Positions 53,181 through 61,344 of a stretch of 64,000 nucleotides of DNA are shown piece after piece. Position 1 is the stretch's first letter, and every line of letters begins with the position of its first letter. The position numbers and the translations under genes are program-made. This DNA is from Pseudomonas sp. JUb42 (GTDB taxonomy: Bacteria > Pseudomonadota > Gammaproteobacteria > Pseudomonadales > Pseudomonadaceae): the NCBI RefSeq assembly GCF_024807945.1, contig NZ_JANUFD010000001.1, forward strand, positions 434,001 to 498,000, written 5' to 3'. The notes below the pieces were generated by a model. It was given only the letters and a program-made list of their open reading frames with translations, was not told where the DNA came from and did not search any database.

Positions 53181-54224
53181 ATGGCCGTCAGTGACTACAG
53201 CATGATCGAAGCCTGGACTCAGGTCCTGCGCCTTTCCAGACTCGAAGCGGGGCAGGCGGTGACCATTCTCACCGGTGCCGACACCCATCCCCAGACCCTG
53301 CGCACCGCGCAGATTGCCTGCCAGGCACTGGGCGCGGTGATCAGTCGGCTGGACCTGGCGCCGGTCAATGGCGAGCGCTCCCTGAGCCGCGACCCCTTGG
53401 CGTACCTGGGCACCACGCCCTTGACCGGCAACAAGCCGGCCATGGCCGCCCTGCAAGCCAGTGACCTGGTGCTGGACCTGATGACCCTGCTGTTCTCCCC
53501 GGAGCAACACCGGATTCTTGAAGGCGGCACCAAGATCCTACTGGCTGTGGAGCCGCCGGAAATCCTTGTACGCATGGTCCCGACCGAGGCTGATCGCCTG
53601 CGGGTCATGCGCGCGGCGGCACGGATCGAAAAGGCCGCGCGCATGACGGTCACCTCGCCTGCGGGAACCTCGTTGTCCTGCCCATTGGGCGAGTTTCCGG
53701 CCATCAGCGAGTACGGCTTCGTCGACGCGCCGGGGCGCTGGGACCACTGGCCGAGCGGCTTTGTGCTGACCTGGCCCAACGAGTTGCAGGCCAGCGGCAC
53801 CATCGTCATCGACCGCGGCGACATCCTGCTGCCACACAAGAGCTACGTGCAGGACCCGATCCAGCTCACGGTCGAAGGCGGCTATGCCACGCGCATCGAC
53901 GGCGGCGTCGAGGCGGCGCTGCTGCGTGACTACATGGAGAGCTTCGACGACCCCGAAGCCTATGCCATCTCTCATATCGGCTGGGGCCTGCAGCCAAGAG
54001 CGCGCTGGTCGACCCTGGGCCTGCTGGATCGCGAGGCGCATATCGGCATGGATGCGCGGGCCTACGAGGGCAACTTCCTGTTCTCCCTGGGCCCCAACAA
54101 CGAAGCGGGCGGGTCGCGCACCACTGCTTGCCATATCGATATCCCGCTGCGCGGGTGCACGGTGTTGCTGGACGACCTGGTAGTGGTCGACGGCGGCAAA
54201 GTCGTCAACGAGGAGCTGATGTAA
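53181..54224 (+). CDS. nicX: 2,5-Dihydroxypyridine 5,6-dioxygenase, NicX-like
   Basis: The 347-residue protein matches NicX over DLVLDLMTLLFSPEQ, ILLAVEPPEIL, GRWDHWPSGFVLTWPNE and SHIGWGLQPRARW. The last segment and CHIDIPLRG hold the His and His-x-Asp residues reported as iron ligands in the family. It cleaves 2,5-dihydroxypyridine to N-formylmaleamate using Fe(II) and oxygen. The gene starts two bases after nicD and its stop overlaps nicF as TAATG, so all three are co-translated. Confidence 0.9.
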   Translation: MAVSDYSMIEAWTQVLRLSRLEAGQAVTILTGADTHPQTLRTAQIACQALGAVISRLDLAPVNGERSLSRDPLAYLGTTPLTGNKPAMAALQASDLVLDLMTLLFSPEQHRILEGGTKILLAVEPPEILVRMVPTEADRLRVMRAAARIEKAARMTVTSPAGTSLSCPLGEFPAISEYGFVDAPGRWDHWPSGFVLTWPNELQASGTIVIDRGDILLPHKSYVQDPIQLTVEGGYATRIDGGVEAALLRDYMESFDDPEAYAISHIGWGLQPRARWSTLGLLDREAHIGMDARAYEGNFLFSLGPNNEAGGSRTTACHIDIPLRGCTVLLDDLVVVDGGKVVNEELM

Positions 54225-54862
54225 TGAACGATCAATCCGCCAATACCGATATTGAAAGCTATCAGCGCCAGGGCTTCGGCGCCGACATGGAGCTGCCCGC
54301 GCCCTATGCCCTGTTGATCGTCGATCTGGTGGAGGGCTTTGCCGATCCCGCGATCTTTGGTGGCGGCAATATTCCCCAGGCCATCGCCCAGACCGAACAC
54401 CTGCTGGCCCATGCCCGTCAGCAAGGCTGGCCGGTGGCCCATTCGCGGATCGTTTTTGCCGACGATGGCGCCGATGCCAATGTGTTTTCCCTCAAGGTCC
54501 CGTCCATGCTGACCTTGACCGAACACGCCCCGCGCAGTGCCATCGTGCCGCAACTCAAACCCTTGCCGGGCGAGTTGGTGGTGCGCAAGACCTTGCCGTC
54601 GGCCTTCTTCGGCACCGATCTGGCCGCCTGGCTGACTTTCCATGGCGTGCGCACCGTGCTGATTGCCGGTGCCGTCACCAGTGGCTGCGTGCGTGCCAGT
54701 GTGCTGGACGCACTGAATCATGGCTTTCGCCCGCTGGTGGTCAGCGACTGCGTGGGTGACCGGGCCATCGGCCCCCATGACGCCAACCTGTTCGATATGG
54801 CCCAGAAGTACGCCGTGGTAAGGCCTCTGGCCCATGTACCGGGCCTGCTGCACAACGCCTGA
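54224..54862 (+). CDS. nicF: Maleamate amidohydrolase, NicF-like
   Basis: The 212-residue protein is a cysteine hydrolase of the isochorismatase-like family: catalytic Asp in LLIVDLVEGF, Lys in VVRKTLPSAFFGTDL and Cys in AVTSGCVRASVLDAL. In the nicotinate pathway NicF hydrolyses maleamate to maleate and ammonia. Its position after NicD and NicX supports this. The next step, maleate to fumarate by NicE, has no gene in this window. Confidence 0.88.
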   Translation: MNDQSANTDIESYQRQGFGADMELPAPYALLIVDLVEGFADPAIFGGGNIPQAIAQTEHLLAHARQQGWPVAHSRIVFADDGADANVFSLKVPSMLTLTEHAPRSAIVPQLKPLPGELVVRKTLPSAFFGTDLAAWLTFHGVRTVLIAGAVTSGCVRASVLDALNHGFRPLVVSDCVGDRAIGPHDANLFDMAQKYAVVRPLAHVPGLLHNA

Positions 54863-54899
54863 CTATAAAAAAGCCTGATTGGCATACGCGTTGCAAATT

Positions 54900-54920
54900 A
54901 ATTAACTGCCCGTTTAATAA
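54900..54920 (+). promoter_or_regulatory. Candidate operator D, before the ABC importer operon
   Basis: AATTAACTGCCCGTTTAATA plus A aligns with sites A-C at the AT-rich ends but is the most diverged. It is 67 bases before the binding-protein start. Confidence 0.55.
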
Positions 54921-54987
54921 CGGTCGTCCGATCCTGGAACGCCCTAATGCTGTGCAAGCCTTTGAATTGATCAGCTTGGAGAACACC

Positions 54988-56208
54988 ATGGAATTGCGTG
55001 CACGTTTCAAGAAGTCGAGCCTGCTGGCAGGCGCGGTTGCTTTGGTTATCAGCGGTGTCGCCTGGTCGGCGGACACCATCAAGATCGGCGACATCAACAG
55101 CTATAAGTCCCAGCCGGTCTTCACCGACGGCTACAAGAAGGGCATGGAGCTGGCGGTCGAGCAAATCAACGCCGCAGGTGGCGTCAATGGCAAGAAACTC
55201 GAACTCATCACCCGCGACGACAACGCCAACCCCGGTGATGCCATTCGCCAGGCCGAGGACCTGATCAACCGCGAACATGTGGATGTGCTCGCCGGTGCGT
55301 TTTACGCCCATATCGGTACCGCGCTGTCCGACTACGCCAAGCAGAAAAAACGCTTTGTGCTGATCACCGAAGCCCTCAGCGACAACATCGTCTGGAGTGC
55401 CGGCAACCGCTACACCTACCGCCTCGATGCTTCGACCTACATGCTCACCGCCGCACTGGTGGACGAAGCGGTGAAGCTGCACAAGAAACGCTGGGCGCTG
55501 GTCTACCCCAACTATGAGTTCGGCACCGCCGCCGCCAGTGCTTTCAAAACCATGCTCAAGGCCCGCCAGCCGGATGTCGAGTTCGTCAGCGAGCAGGCGC
55601 CGCCGTTCGGCAAGGTCGATGCGGGCAGCGTGGTTCAGGCGTTGGTCGATTCCAAGCCGGACGCCCTTTTCAACGCCCTGTTCGGCGCTGACCTGGCCAA
55701 GTTCATTCGTGAAGGCACCACGCGCAGCTTCTTCGGCGAGCAACTGCCGGTGCTCAGCATCATCACCGGCCAGCCTGAATACCTGGAGCCGCTCAAGGAC
55801 GAAGTGCCGCCGAACTGGACCGTCACTGGCTACCCCTGGTACAGCATCGACACCCCGGCGCATAAAGCCTTCGTCGACGCTTACCATGCCAAATACGGCA
55901 GCGAGAACATGCGCTTCGGCTCGATCATCGGCTACTCGGCGATTCAGTCCATCGCAGCAGGCATCAAGGCCTCCGGTGGCAAGACCGATTCCGAATCCAT
56001 GGTCGATGCCTTCAGCGGCCTCAAAGTCGACACTCCGGACGGCCCGCTGGAATATCGCAAGATCGACCACCAGGCCACCTGGGGCCTGTATGTCGGCAAG
56101 CTGGCGGTCAAGGATGGTTCCGGCGTGATGGTGGATTACCACTTCAAGCCGGGTGCAACGCTGCTGCCGTCGGATGACGAAGTTCGCAAGCTGCGGCCGG
56201 AGCAGTAA
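54988..56208 (+). CDS. LivJ-type substrate-binding protein of a pyridine-regulon importer
   Basis: The 406-residue protein has a signal peptide (ending AWSAD) and a two-lobed Peripla_BP_6 domain (about residues 30-390; IKIGDINSYKSQPVFTDGYK at the start and LELITRDDNANPGDAIRQAE as the hinge-side segment). It belongs to the hydrophobic amino acid uptake family, many members of which bind aromatic acids. In this context its likely ligand is the pyridine substrate. GGAG precedes the ATG. Confidence 0.87.
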   Translation: MELRARFKKSSLLAGAVALVISGVAWSADTIKIGDINSYKSQPVFTDGYKKGMELAVEQINAAGGVNGKKLELITRDDNANPGDAIRQAEDLINREHVDVLAGAFYAHIGTALSDYAKQKKRFVLITEALSDNIVWSAGNRYTYRLDASTYMLTAALVDEAVKLHKKRWALVYPNYEFGTAAASAFKTMLKARQPDVEFVSEQAPPFGKVDAGSVVQALVDSKPDALFNALFGADLAKFIREGTTRSFFGEQLPVLSIITGQPEYLEPLKDEVPPNWTVTGYPWYSIDTPAHKAFVDAYHAKYGSENMRFGSIIGYSAIQSIAAGIKASGGKTDSESMVDAFSGLKVDTPDGPLEYRKIDHQATWGLYVGKLAVKDGSGVMVDYHFKPGATLLPSDDEVRKLRPEQ

Positions 56209-56230
56209 GACCGCGCGGTGAACACTGTCC

Positions 56231-56318
56231 TGTTGGAGCGAGGCTTGCCCGCGAACAAATGACGCGGTGTGCCTGGCATACCGCGTCGCTTAATTCGCGG
56301 GCAAGCCTCGCTCCAACA
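56231..56318. repeat. REP-type palindromic pair (GGAGCGAGGCTTGCCCGCGA family)
   Basis: TGTTGGAGCGAGGCTTGCCC and a perfect complement flank an inner stem ATGACGCGGTGTGCC/GGCATACCGCGTC. It sits inside the importer operon between the binding-protein and permease genes, where such hairpins often lower downstream expression and protect upstream mRNA. Confidence 0.88.
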
Positions 56319-56359
56319 GGGCGGGATGCAACACCTCATCACCCTGAATCGAGGCCGTC

Positions 56360-58306
56360 ATGGACTTTTCAGCTTTACTTGCACAGTTACTCAATGGCCT
56401 GGCCGAAGCGTCGTCGCTGTTTCTGGTGGCGGCGGGGTTGTCGCTGATTTTCGGCGTGACCCGTATCGTCAACTTCGCCCATGGCTCGTTCTACATGGTC
56501 GGTCTGTACATCGCTTATTCGTTGGTCGAGCACCTGATGGGCACGCTCGGCGCCGCTGGATTCTGGCTCGGCCTGGCGCTGGCGGCGATCACCGTTGGCG
56601 TGCTCGGCGCAGCTGTGGAAATCGTCTTGCTGCGACGCATCTACAAGGCACCAGAGCTGTTTCAATTACTGGCCACTTTCGCCCTGGTACTGGTCATCAA
56701 TGACGCCGTGCTGGGCTATTGGGGCGCCGAAGAATTGCTCGGCCGCCGCGCCCCCGGCCTGTCCGGATCGATCGACATTCTCGGTCGGCAGTTTCCGTCC
56801 TATAACTTCTTCTTGATCGCCATTGGTCCCGTGGTTCTGGGCCTGGTCTGGCTGCTGTTGGTCAAGACCCGCTGGGGCGTGCTGGTGCGCGCCGCCACCC
56901 AGGACCGGGAAATGCTCGGTGCCCTGGGCATCAATCAGGCGTGGCTGTTTACCAGTGTTTTCGCCCTCGGCGCCATGCTCGCCGGCTTGGGCGGGGCGGT
57001 GCAGTTGCCCCGTGAACCGGCCAGCCTGGCCCTGGACCTGCGCACCATCGGCGAAGCCTTTGTCATCGTCGTGGTTGGTGGCATGGGTTCGCTGCCGGGC
57101 GCCTACGTCGCGGCGCTGTTGATCGCCGAAATCAAGGCCATGTGCATCGGCCTGGGCTCGACCACATTGTTCGGCGTCAGCATTTCCTTTTCCAAACTGA
57201 CCCTGGTCATCGAGTTCCTGGTCATGGCCGTAGTGCTGGTCATCCGGCCGTGGGGGCTGATGGGCAAACCCCAGGCCACCAGCCGCAACTCGGCCCCGAT
57301 TGAAGCACCGCTGCGGCCCGGTTCGAAAAACTTCAAGCTGCTGATCGGCGCGCTGTTGCTGGTGCTGGCCGTGCTGCCGTTGTTATCGACCTGGCTGCCC
57401 TATGCCAGCGTATTGACCCAGGACGTGCTGGTGACCGTGCTGTTTGCCGTCAGCCTGCACTTCATCATGGGCCCGGGGGGCATGCACTCCTTTGGCCATG
57501 CCGCTTACTTCGGCCTCGGTGCCTATGGCGCGGCGATCCTGTTCAAGGTGCTGACCATGCCCATGCCCCTGGCATTCGCCTTCGCGCCCCTTGTAGCAGG
57601 GTTGGGTGCGCTGGTGTTTGGCTGGTTCTGTGTACGGCTTTCGGGCGTTTACCTGGCCATGCTGACCCTGGCGTTCTCGCAGATCGTCTGGTCCGTGGTG
57701 TTCCAGTGGGAGGACGTCACCGGCGGCTCCAACGGCATCACTGGCATCTGGCCGTCCTCCTGGCTCGATGGCACAAGTTACTACTACCTGACCCTGGTTC
57801 TGGTGGCGGCCAGCGTGTTTCTGGTGCGACGCATCCTCTTCGCGCCCTTTGGCTACAGCCTGCGCGCGGCTCGGGATTCGGCCCTGCGCGCCGACGCCAT
57901 CGGCATCGACGTCAAGCGCGTGCAGTGGATGGCGTTTGTCATCGCTGGCGTTTTCGCCGGTCTCGCCGGGACCCTGTACATCTTCTCCAAGGGCAGCATT
58001 TCCCCGGACGCCATGGCAGTCGGCAAGTCGGTGGACGGGCTGGTCATGGTCCTGCTCGGCGGCATCCAGAACCTGCTCGGCCCGGTAGTCGGCGCAAGCG
58101 TATTCAGCGTGCTGCAGGACTACATCATGCGTGCCACCGATTACTGGCGGGCGGTGTTTGGCGGAGTGATTCTGGTGCTGGTACTGGTCTTCCCCCAAGG
58201 CATCGCCGGGTTCTTCCAGGAAGCGGGGCAGTGGTGGAAAAAATGGCGGACGACGTCTGCGGCCAAGGCCGTGCCGGTCGCAGCGGTAGTGGAGAAGCGG
58301 GCATGA
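56360..58306 (+). CDS. Fused LivH-LivM permease of a HAAT-family importer
   Basis: The 648-residue membrane protein joins two permeases. The N-terminal part (about residues 1-300, FGVTRIVNFAHGSFYMVGLY) is LivH-like and the C-terminal part (about 320-620, GPGGMHSFGHAAYFGLGAYG and GVYLAMLTLAFSQIVW) is LivM-like. In most systems these are separate proteins. The fused form makes a complete membrane unit, to pair with two ATPases. Its last four bases overlap the next gene. Confidence 0.92.
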   Translation: MDFSALLAQLLNGLAEASSLFLVAAGLSLIFGVTRIVNFAHGSFYMVGLYIAYSLVEHLMGTLGAAGFWLGLALAAITVGVLGAAVEIVLLRRIYKAPELFQLLATFALVLVINDAVLGYWGAEELLGRRAPGLSGSIDILGRQFPSYNFFLIAIGPVVLGLVWLLLVKTRWGVLVRAATQDREMLGALGINQAWLFTSVFALGAMLAGLGGAVQLPREPASLALDLRTIGEAFVIVVVGGMGSLPGAYVAALLIAEIKAMCIGLGSTTLFGVSISFSKLTLVIEFLVMAVVLVIRPWGLMGKPQATSRNSAPIEAPLRPGSKNFKLLIGALLLVLAVLPLLSTWLPYASVLTQDVLVTVLFAVSLHFIMGPGGMHSFGHAAYFGLGAYGAAILFKVLTMPMPLAFAFAPLVAGLGALVFGWFCVRLSGVYLAMLTLAFSQIVWSVVFQWEDVTGGSNGITGIWPSSWLDGTSYYYLTLVLVAASVFLVRRILFAPFGYSLRAARDSALRADAIGIDVKRVQWMAFVIAGVFAGLAGTLYIFSKGSISPDAMAVGKSVDGLVMVLLGGIQNLLGPVVGASVFSVLQDYIMRATDYWRAVFGGVILVLVLVFPQGIAGFFQEAGQWWKKWRTTSAAKAVPVAAVVEKRA

Positions 58307-59088
58307 CTGTTCTTCTGCAAGTACGTGACCTGAACAAGTCCTTCGGCGGCGTGCGCGCGGTCGATGGCATCAACTTCGATCTGCACGAAGGCGAACTGCT
58401 CGCCCTGATCGGCCCCAACGGCGCCGGCAAATCGACCACCTTCAACATGGTTGGCGGTCAGCTCAAGGCCTCGGGCGGTTCGATCCAATTACTGGGCAAG
58501 GAACTGGTGGGCAGGCGCCCGCGAGACATCTGCCGCATGCAGGTCGGCCGCACCTTCCAGATCGCCGAGACCTTCGCCTCCCTCAGCGTGCTGGAAAACG
58601 TGCAGATGGCCCTGCTGTCGCACCATGGCCAGGGTTTCGCGCTGTTCCGCCCGGCCCGCAGCCAATACCGCCAACAGGCGATGGACCTGCTCGCCCAGGT
58701 CGGCATGCACAACCATGCCGAGCGCCCGTGCAGCGAACTGGCCTATGGCGACGTCAAGCGCGTCGAACTGGCCATGGCCCTGGCCAACGATCCCAAACTG
58801 CTGCTGATGGATGAACCCACCGCTGGCATGGGCCCCGAGGAACGCAACGATCTTATGGCCCTGACCAAGCGCCTGGTGGTGGAACGCAAGATGGCGGTGC
58901 TGTTTACCGAACACAGCATGGACGTGGTCTTTGCCTATGCCGACCGCATGATCGTCCTGGCCCGTGGCCGCCTCATCGCCGAGGGAGACGCCCAGTACAT
59001 CCGCAATCACCCCAAGGTGCAGGAAGTGTATTTCGGCAGCGGCAAGACCTTTGAAAATGAACAGGCGCAATCGCAGGTGACGGTATGA
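58303..59088 (+). CDS. LivG-type ATPase of the pyridine-regulon importer
   Basis: The 261-residue ATPase has Walker A GPNGAGKST, the signature-region SELAYGDVKRVELAMAL and Walker B LLLMDEPTAGMGPEE, with the switch histidine in FTEHSMDVVF. The signature reads AYGDVKR, a small departure from LSGGQ that is normal for LivG. The start and stop both overlap neighbouring genes as ATGA, so it is tightly coupled in the operon. Confidence 0.93.
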   Translation: MTVLLQVRDLNKSFGGVRAVDGINFDLHEGELLALIGPNGAGKSTTFNMVGGQLKASGGSIQLLGKELVGRRPRDICRMQVGRTFQIAETFASLSVLENVQMALLSHHGQGFALFRPARSQYRQQAMDLLAQVGMHNHAERPCSELAYGDVKRVELAMALANDPKLLLMDEPTAGMGPEERNDLMALTKRLVVERKMAVLFTEHSMDVVFAYADRMIVLARGRLIAEGDAQYIRNHPKVQEVYFGSGKTFENEQAQSQVTV

Positions 59089-59852
59089 GTGCAGTGCTTG
59101 CCAACAAGACCCCAATGACCGCCGACGCCGAGTCGCTGCTGCAAGTGTCCGGCCTCAACGCCTGGTATGGCGCGGCCCAGGTGCTCTACAACGTCAGCCT
59201 CAACGTACGGCGCGGCGAAGTGGTGGCGCTGATGGGCCGCAATGGCGCGGGTAAATCCACCACCTTCAAATCCCTGATGGGCATGCTCCCCCGGCGCCAG
59301 GGCAATATCCAGTTCATGGGCCGCGACGTCGCCGGGCTGGAGCCTTACCAACTGGCGCGCATGGGCCTGGGGTTCGTCCCGGAAGACCGCCGCGTGTTCA
59401 CCCACCTCACCGTCACCGAAAACCTCGAAGTCGGCCGCCAGGCGGACCGCAGCTGGCCCGACGGCACCCCCGCGCTGAACTGGACGCCGCAACAACTGTT
59501 CGAGTTCTTCCCCAACCTCGGCGCCATGCAAGAACGCCCGGGCGGCCAGATGAGCGGCGGTGAACAACAGATGCTCACCGTCGCCCGCACGCTGATGGGC
59601 AACCCCTTCCTGATCCTCCTCGACGAGCCATCAGAAGGCGTCGCGCCCATCATCGTCGAGCAAATGGCCCAGATGATCCTCGCCCTCAAAGCCAAAGGCG
59701 CAAGCATCCTGCTCTCCGAACAGAACCTGCACTTCGCCGCCCTCGTCTCCGACCGCGCCTACGTCCTGGAAAAGGGCCTGATCCGCTACGAAGGCAGCAT
59801 GGCCGAGCTGGCGGCCAATGAAGAGGTGCGCAAGGCGTATCTGACGATGTAA
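59085..59852 (+). CDS. LivF-type ATPase of the pyridine-regulon importer
   Basis: The 255-residue ATPase has Walker A GRNGAGKST, signature MSGGEQQMLTVAR, Walker B LILLDEPSEGVAP and the switch residue region LLSEQNLHFA. Length is slightly above the family mean because of an extra N-terminal stretch of about 17 residues. It closes the operon; a REP hairpin follows. Confidence 0.93.
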   Translation: MSAVLANKTPMTADAESLLQVSGLNAWYGAAQVLYNVSLNVRRGEVVALMGRNGAGKSTTFKSLMGMLPRRQGNIQFMGRDVAGLEPYQLARMGLGFVPEDRRVFTHLTVTENLEVGRQADRSWPDGTPALNWTPQQLFEFFPNLGAMQERPGGQMSGGEQQMLTVARTLMGNPFLILLDEPSEGVAPIIVEQMAQMILALKAKGASILLSEQNLHFAALVSDRAYVLEKGLIRYEGSMAELAANEEVRKAYLTM

Positions 59853-59885
59853 TGCGCAGCGTTCCATGACCCGGAATGGGACCCC

Positions 59886-59953
59886 GTAGGAGCTGCCGAA
59901 GGCTGTGATAGCGGTGCATCAGGCAGCCATTCGCAGCCTTCGGCAGCTCCTAC
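59886..59953. repeat. REP-type palindrome (GTAGGAGCTGCCG family)
   Basis: GTAGGAGCTGCCGAAGGCTG and its complement form a hairpin 33 bases after the last importer gene, well placed to mark the end of the operon. Confidence 0.85.
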
Positions 59954-60072
59954 GATTTACCCCTCGCGCGAATTGAAATACCGGGCTGCTGCACTGTCTT
60001 GAGTGTACTGGCCCATTGATGTCATGGTAAAAAGCTTGTCGGATACTTCATCCCTCAAGCTAAGGAATGGCC

Positions 60073-60363
60073 ATGAAAAAGACAGGAATCGTCTTTATCG
60101 CCCTGTGGGCACTGCTCTGCACCTTCCAGGCCACCGCCAAGGAAGCCAGCCTCACCGACGCCGCCATCGCCCAGCGCCTGATCGACGACTCCATCGCCGC
60201 CTACTCCGGCAACTGCCCATGCCCCTACAACGCCGCCCGCAACGGCAACCGGTGCGGCAAACGCAGCGCCTACAACCGCCCCGGCGGCGCCGCGCCATTG
60301 TGCTTTAAGGAAGATGTGACCAAAGCCATGGTGCAAGAGTATCGGGCGCGGATGAAGGGTTAG
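60073..60363 (+). CDS. Small Cys-rich exported protein with a CPCPYN motif
   Basis: The 96-residue protein has a signal peptide (ending ATAKE) and a short mature domain with four cysteines in NCPCPYNAARNGNRCGKRSA and a further one in APLCFKED. The block CPCPYN-x5-NRCGKRSAYNRPGG recurs in small bacterial proteins of unknown role, perhaps a disulphide-tied ligand binder. The ATG at 60073 follows AAGGA; one two codons earlier is possible. Confidence 0.75.
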   Translation: MKKTGIVFIALWALLCTFQATAKEASLTDAAIAQRLIDDSIAAYSGNCPCPYNAARNGNRCGKRSAYNRPGGAAPLCFKEDVTKAMVQEYRARMKG

Positions 60364-60451
60364 CCTGCAACTTGAACTCGGTGGAGCGAGGTTTGCTCGC
60401 GAAGTATCTGGGTTTAGGAGGCAACAAAAGCGATTTCGATAGCTTCGATGT

Positions 60452-60898
60452 TTAGTTTGCTGAGTTGCGAGGCATAGGTCTGTCACCTATGCAGTCAGGT
60501 ACATTAGGACCAATATATATAGCGCCTGCTGATACCTCTGGGAAACTTTTGCTACCCCAATACAGAGGCCCGCTAGTATATTGCAAATCGTAAACGCTGC
60601 TCATTCCTATCAACTTTCCACTGCGGTGATCATATAATTTATAAAAGCCAGGATAACCCCACAGCTGAAACCATTTGGTTGATCCCTCTTCGTTCGGATC
60701 CTGCACTGGTTGTAGCAGGCTCGGTAACGCCCAAAACGGTTTTAGCGTCTCGACTCGATAACAGCCGCCGGGGCTTATAACTGGAGCGCTTAAGTTCGTT
60801 GCCAAGGATTTTTCCCACCATTGCGAGGCGACCCACAGGCCGCCTGCAATAGTAACGTAGGTCGCCGCAAAGGCGATTTGACGTGACAAATATGTCAT
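60452..60898 (-). CDS. Immunity-like membrane-anchored protein, paralogue 2
   Basis: The 148-residue protein has one N-terminal membrane helix (residues 8-27, ending ASQWWEK) and a periplasmic-side domain sharing SPGGCYRVE, LKPFWALP, WGYPGF, LYDHRSGKLIG, GPNVPDCIGDRP with its neighbour. It overlaps that gene by four bases and is the last of a four-gene unit behind a PAAR gene. The likely job is to neutralise the adjacent T6SS cargo, but this is from position only. Confidence 0.72.
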   Translation of the reverse strand: MTYLSRQIAFAATYVTIAGGLWVASQWWEKSLATNLSAPVISPGGCYRVETLKPFWALPSLLQPVQDPNEEGSTKWFQLWGYPGFYKLYDHRSGKLIGMSSVYDLQYTSGPLYWGSKSFPEVSAGAIYIGPNVPDCIGDRPMPRNSAN

Positions 60899-61344
60899 AC
60901 CTTTGGCGTTCGGTTTGAGGGCCTGTCACCTATGCAGTCAGCCACGTTAGGGCCGACGGGGATCATACCGGCAAATATTTCTCCCGAACCCGCTCCCCAA
61001 GTCATACCTCCACCACCTGTTTCCAAATCGTAGATCCTGGTTTCTGAAATTAACTTGCCTGTACGATGATCATAGAGGCGAAAAAAACCGGGATAGCCCC
61101 ACCAGGGGAACCATTCTGGTTTATCCAATTCATCAGGATGGACCCTTGGGTGAAAGATGTTGGGCAATACCCAAAATGGCTTAAATATTTCGACCCGATA
61201 GCAACCGCCGGGGCTGATATCAGCTTCCCCCAGCCTTGCAGCCAAACCCTTCTCCCACCATTGCGAAGCGGCCCATAGGCTACCGGCTATACCGATGTAG
61301 GCCACAACAAAGCAAATTCTTCGACTGGCGATTTTCAAGCCCAT
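60895..61344 (-). CDS. Immunity-like membrane-anchored protein, paralogue 1
   Basis: The 149-residue protein has an N-terminal membrane helix and a domain shared with the next gene: SPGGCYRVEIFKPFW, WGYPGFFRLYDHRTGKLIS and GPNVADCIGDRP. Its start overlaps the end of the DUF6402 gene by 10 bases. Two tandem copies suggest a duplicated immunity gene, a frequent arrangement where cells meet related toxins. Base composition is lower in GC than the surrounding core. Confidence 0.75.
   Translation of the reverse strand: MGLKIASRRICFVVAYIGIAGSLWAASQWWEKGLAARLGEADISPGGCYRVEIFKPFWVLPNIFHPRVHPDELDKPEWFPWWGYPGFFRLYDHRTGKLISETRIYDLETGGGGMTWGAGSGEIFAGMIPVGPNVADCIGDRPSNRTPKV

Noticed and set aside
54898..56142. 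A 414-codon minus-strand frame opposite the LivJ-type gene
   Set aside because: It is an antisense shadow without start signals or known motifs.
1404..59953. A dispersed CRISPR-like pattern from the many similar repeats
   Set aside because: The repeats are scattered single pairs kilobases apart, palindromic and without regular spacers or cas genes.
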